A DNA stretch of 64,000 nt, taken from contig JABVXU010000125.1 of the NCBI GenBank assembly GCA_013365365.1, positions 1 through 64,000 of the forward strand, in the 5' to 3' direction. Positions 62,691 through 64,000 of the stretch are shown here, in pieces (the first letter of the stretch is position 1; each line of letters opens with the position of its first letter). Under the pieces are notes generated by a model. That model saw only the letters and a list, made by a program, of their open reading frames with translations. It was not told the DNA's origin and made no database searches. Both the position numbers and the translations under genes were made by a program. The DNA comes from Cruorifilaria tuberocauda. Lineage: Eukaryota; Nematoda; Chromadorea; Rhabditida; Onchocercidae.

Positions 62691-64000
62691 GAAATCAAGG
62701 AAGATCTTTTCGGTTCGTGACATCTTACTTAGCTGAACAGTATGTGCAAGTGCTAAGAACTTTTGATTTATTCCTTCTATGTCGTTCTTCTTTGCTGCCA
62801 TTATCATTATCAGTTTGTTGCACATACTCATACTCCATTATTTTCTCTTTCAAACCGTATCCATCATTCCACAGCCATCATACACTTATCATCAGGAATT
62901 ACGAATCAGTTGTTATCGCAACTTTATTATCGTTATCATCTTCCGCTATTGTCCCCTCTGTTATTAATGGCATTATCCTTGTTGCTTTTTTCATCACAAC
63001 CATTAATTATCAGTTATTATTATTAATTGTTTTCTTATGAATATAATATATTACTGTTATTTTTGATTATACGCTCAGTACCATCTAGTAATGACAATTT
63101 GTGACAAGCATTCTTAGAGAGTAGTAAACAGCGCAATAGTACAATATGGTTCACGGTTCACCCGAGCTAAAGCTGTGACAGGAGTAAAAGTTGCACAGTA
63201 CTTCACTTTGGCTTCATTATTATCGAACCTTCTTATCTTTATAGATTGGATTTTTGTCTCTTCTCTTCTGCTATATCTTCAAGTATCCCTAAAATCAGGT
63301 TTAGGGCACTGTTTTCGCCGTATCCTCTAAAGTGCCATCAGAAGTGTAATGATATTTAGATTCGAAAGTTGTTGATGCATATGCCAGTACCTATCCTGAA
63401 ATTGTTTGCTTAAGAAATGGTTAAAGGTAATGTTTACTTAGACAGTTAGTAATGCAGTTAAAGTTATTGAAGTTAGGGTCGAAATCTTGGATTGATAATC
63501 GGTTATTCTGATAACAGCTGGAAAGGTAATCAAAATAATTACCACCGCTTGAACACGCAAGTAAAATCATATGAATTTCTTTATAGAGAAGAAGAAAGGA
63601 ATTCTTTATCAATTTTCAAATATAATGGTAGAGTGATAACATCGTGCATTAGCTGTGGATGGTGATGAGTAATCATTTGCTAGTAGAATAAATTGTCAGC
63701 AACAGTTATTTCTATAACATTTGAAGTATGAATTGATTTGATGCACCGACTTCGTGTTCTTAAGCGTTATTAATAATATTGTTGAGAGAGCGAAAACGCC
63801 TTGAATGTCAACAAGCCAAGAGTGAAGTAGGCAAGTAAGCTTGGTTTTTGCTGTGCACGTGTACTTCATATGTGTTCATAGACTGCAGCTACTACGAAAT
63901 CAATTTTCTTCATAACTTAATACTGATTCAAATTCATTTTCTAGATAGGTTTTTCGATTCTCGGTTTGTCATCGCTTTTAGAAACTAGCGAGACGGTTCC

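Larger units (their letters stand above)
57727..64000. other. Right-end region without a firmly supported gene
   Basis: About 6.3 kb follows the DOK-7-like stop codon. It starts with a T-rich 3' UTR (an AATAAA occurs near 58100). A weak secreted-peptide candidate is at 59256. The top strand is purine-rich at about 62100-62250, and a TTCC-rich simple repeat lies near 62650-62690. Open frames at 58262-58690, 61056-61280, 61568-61798, 61917-62296 and 63421-63612 lack domains or exon partners. Confidence 0.4.

Noticed and set aside
1..64000. CRISPR arrays, bacterial operons, defence systems, tRNA or rRNA genes, spliced-leader RNA
   Set aside because: The intron-rich gene structure is eukaryotic. 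No regularly spaced repeats, tRNA B-box-like signals in a cloverleaf setting or spliced-leader sequence were seen when reading both strands.

Overview
The window is nuclear DNA from a nematode, most likely a filarial (clade III) worm. It is AT-rich and its genes are split into many small exons (about 40-290 bases) by short introns ending in TTTCAG-like acceptors. Some start codons sit directly behind an acceptor-like CAG, as expected for spliced-leader trans-splicing. The products are animal and specifically nematode-like: an innexin, a troponin I with the nematode core, and a peptide precursor with a nematode neuropeptide core. The filarial placement is inference from style and content. No spliced-leader RNA, tRNA, rRNA or transposon was recognised.

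Layout. 1-3839 (-): 5' part of a FAM184-like coiled-coil gene that runs off the left edge. 7655-8303 (+): small neuropeptide precursor. 9284-13699 (-): secreted 14-exon protein ending in a DM13 domain. 15435-17427 (-): troponin I, 276 aa. 17428-22030: large gap with a 31-base tandem duplication. 22031-24571 (+): plasma-membrane-type syntaxin. 25222-28333 (-): bHLH-PAS protein of BMAL/CYCLE type, tail to tail with the syntaxin. 30595-33806 (+): innexin, 426 aa. 36720-39428 (-): TRAPPC12, 394 aa, and 40144-43281 (-): API5, 499 aa, in an operon-like tandem. 45465-48949 (+): RUFY-like RUN/coiled-coil/FYVE protein. 50295-57726 (+): DOK-7-like PH-PTB adaptor, 851 aa in 20 exons. 57727-64000: no firm gene, one weak secreted-peptide candidate, and polypurine and TTCC-rich tracts.

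Exon models were built by hand by requiring each donor and acceptor to join in phase. For the FAM184-like, neuropeptide, DM13, troponin I, syntaxin, innexin, TRAPPC12, API5 and DOK-7-like genes every modelled junction closes in frame. Junctions left open are in the PAS-A and PAS-B parts of the BMAL-like gene, its 5' end, and one RUN-domain junction and the 5' end of the RUFY-like gene. One TRAPPC12 intron appears to be GC-AG.

Functionally this is a mixed chromosomal segment. Several genes relate to muscle and synapse (troponin I, syntaxin, innexin, DOK-7-like, neuropeptide), several to membrane traffic (syntaxin, TRAPPC12, RUFY-like), and one may be a clock or hypoxia type transcription factor. 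I see no sign of horizontal transfer, a defence system or a novel operonic pathway. The most interesting items are the BMAL/CYCLE-like factor, the DOK-7-like adaptor, the peptide precursor and three compact inverted repeats in intergenic DNA.
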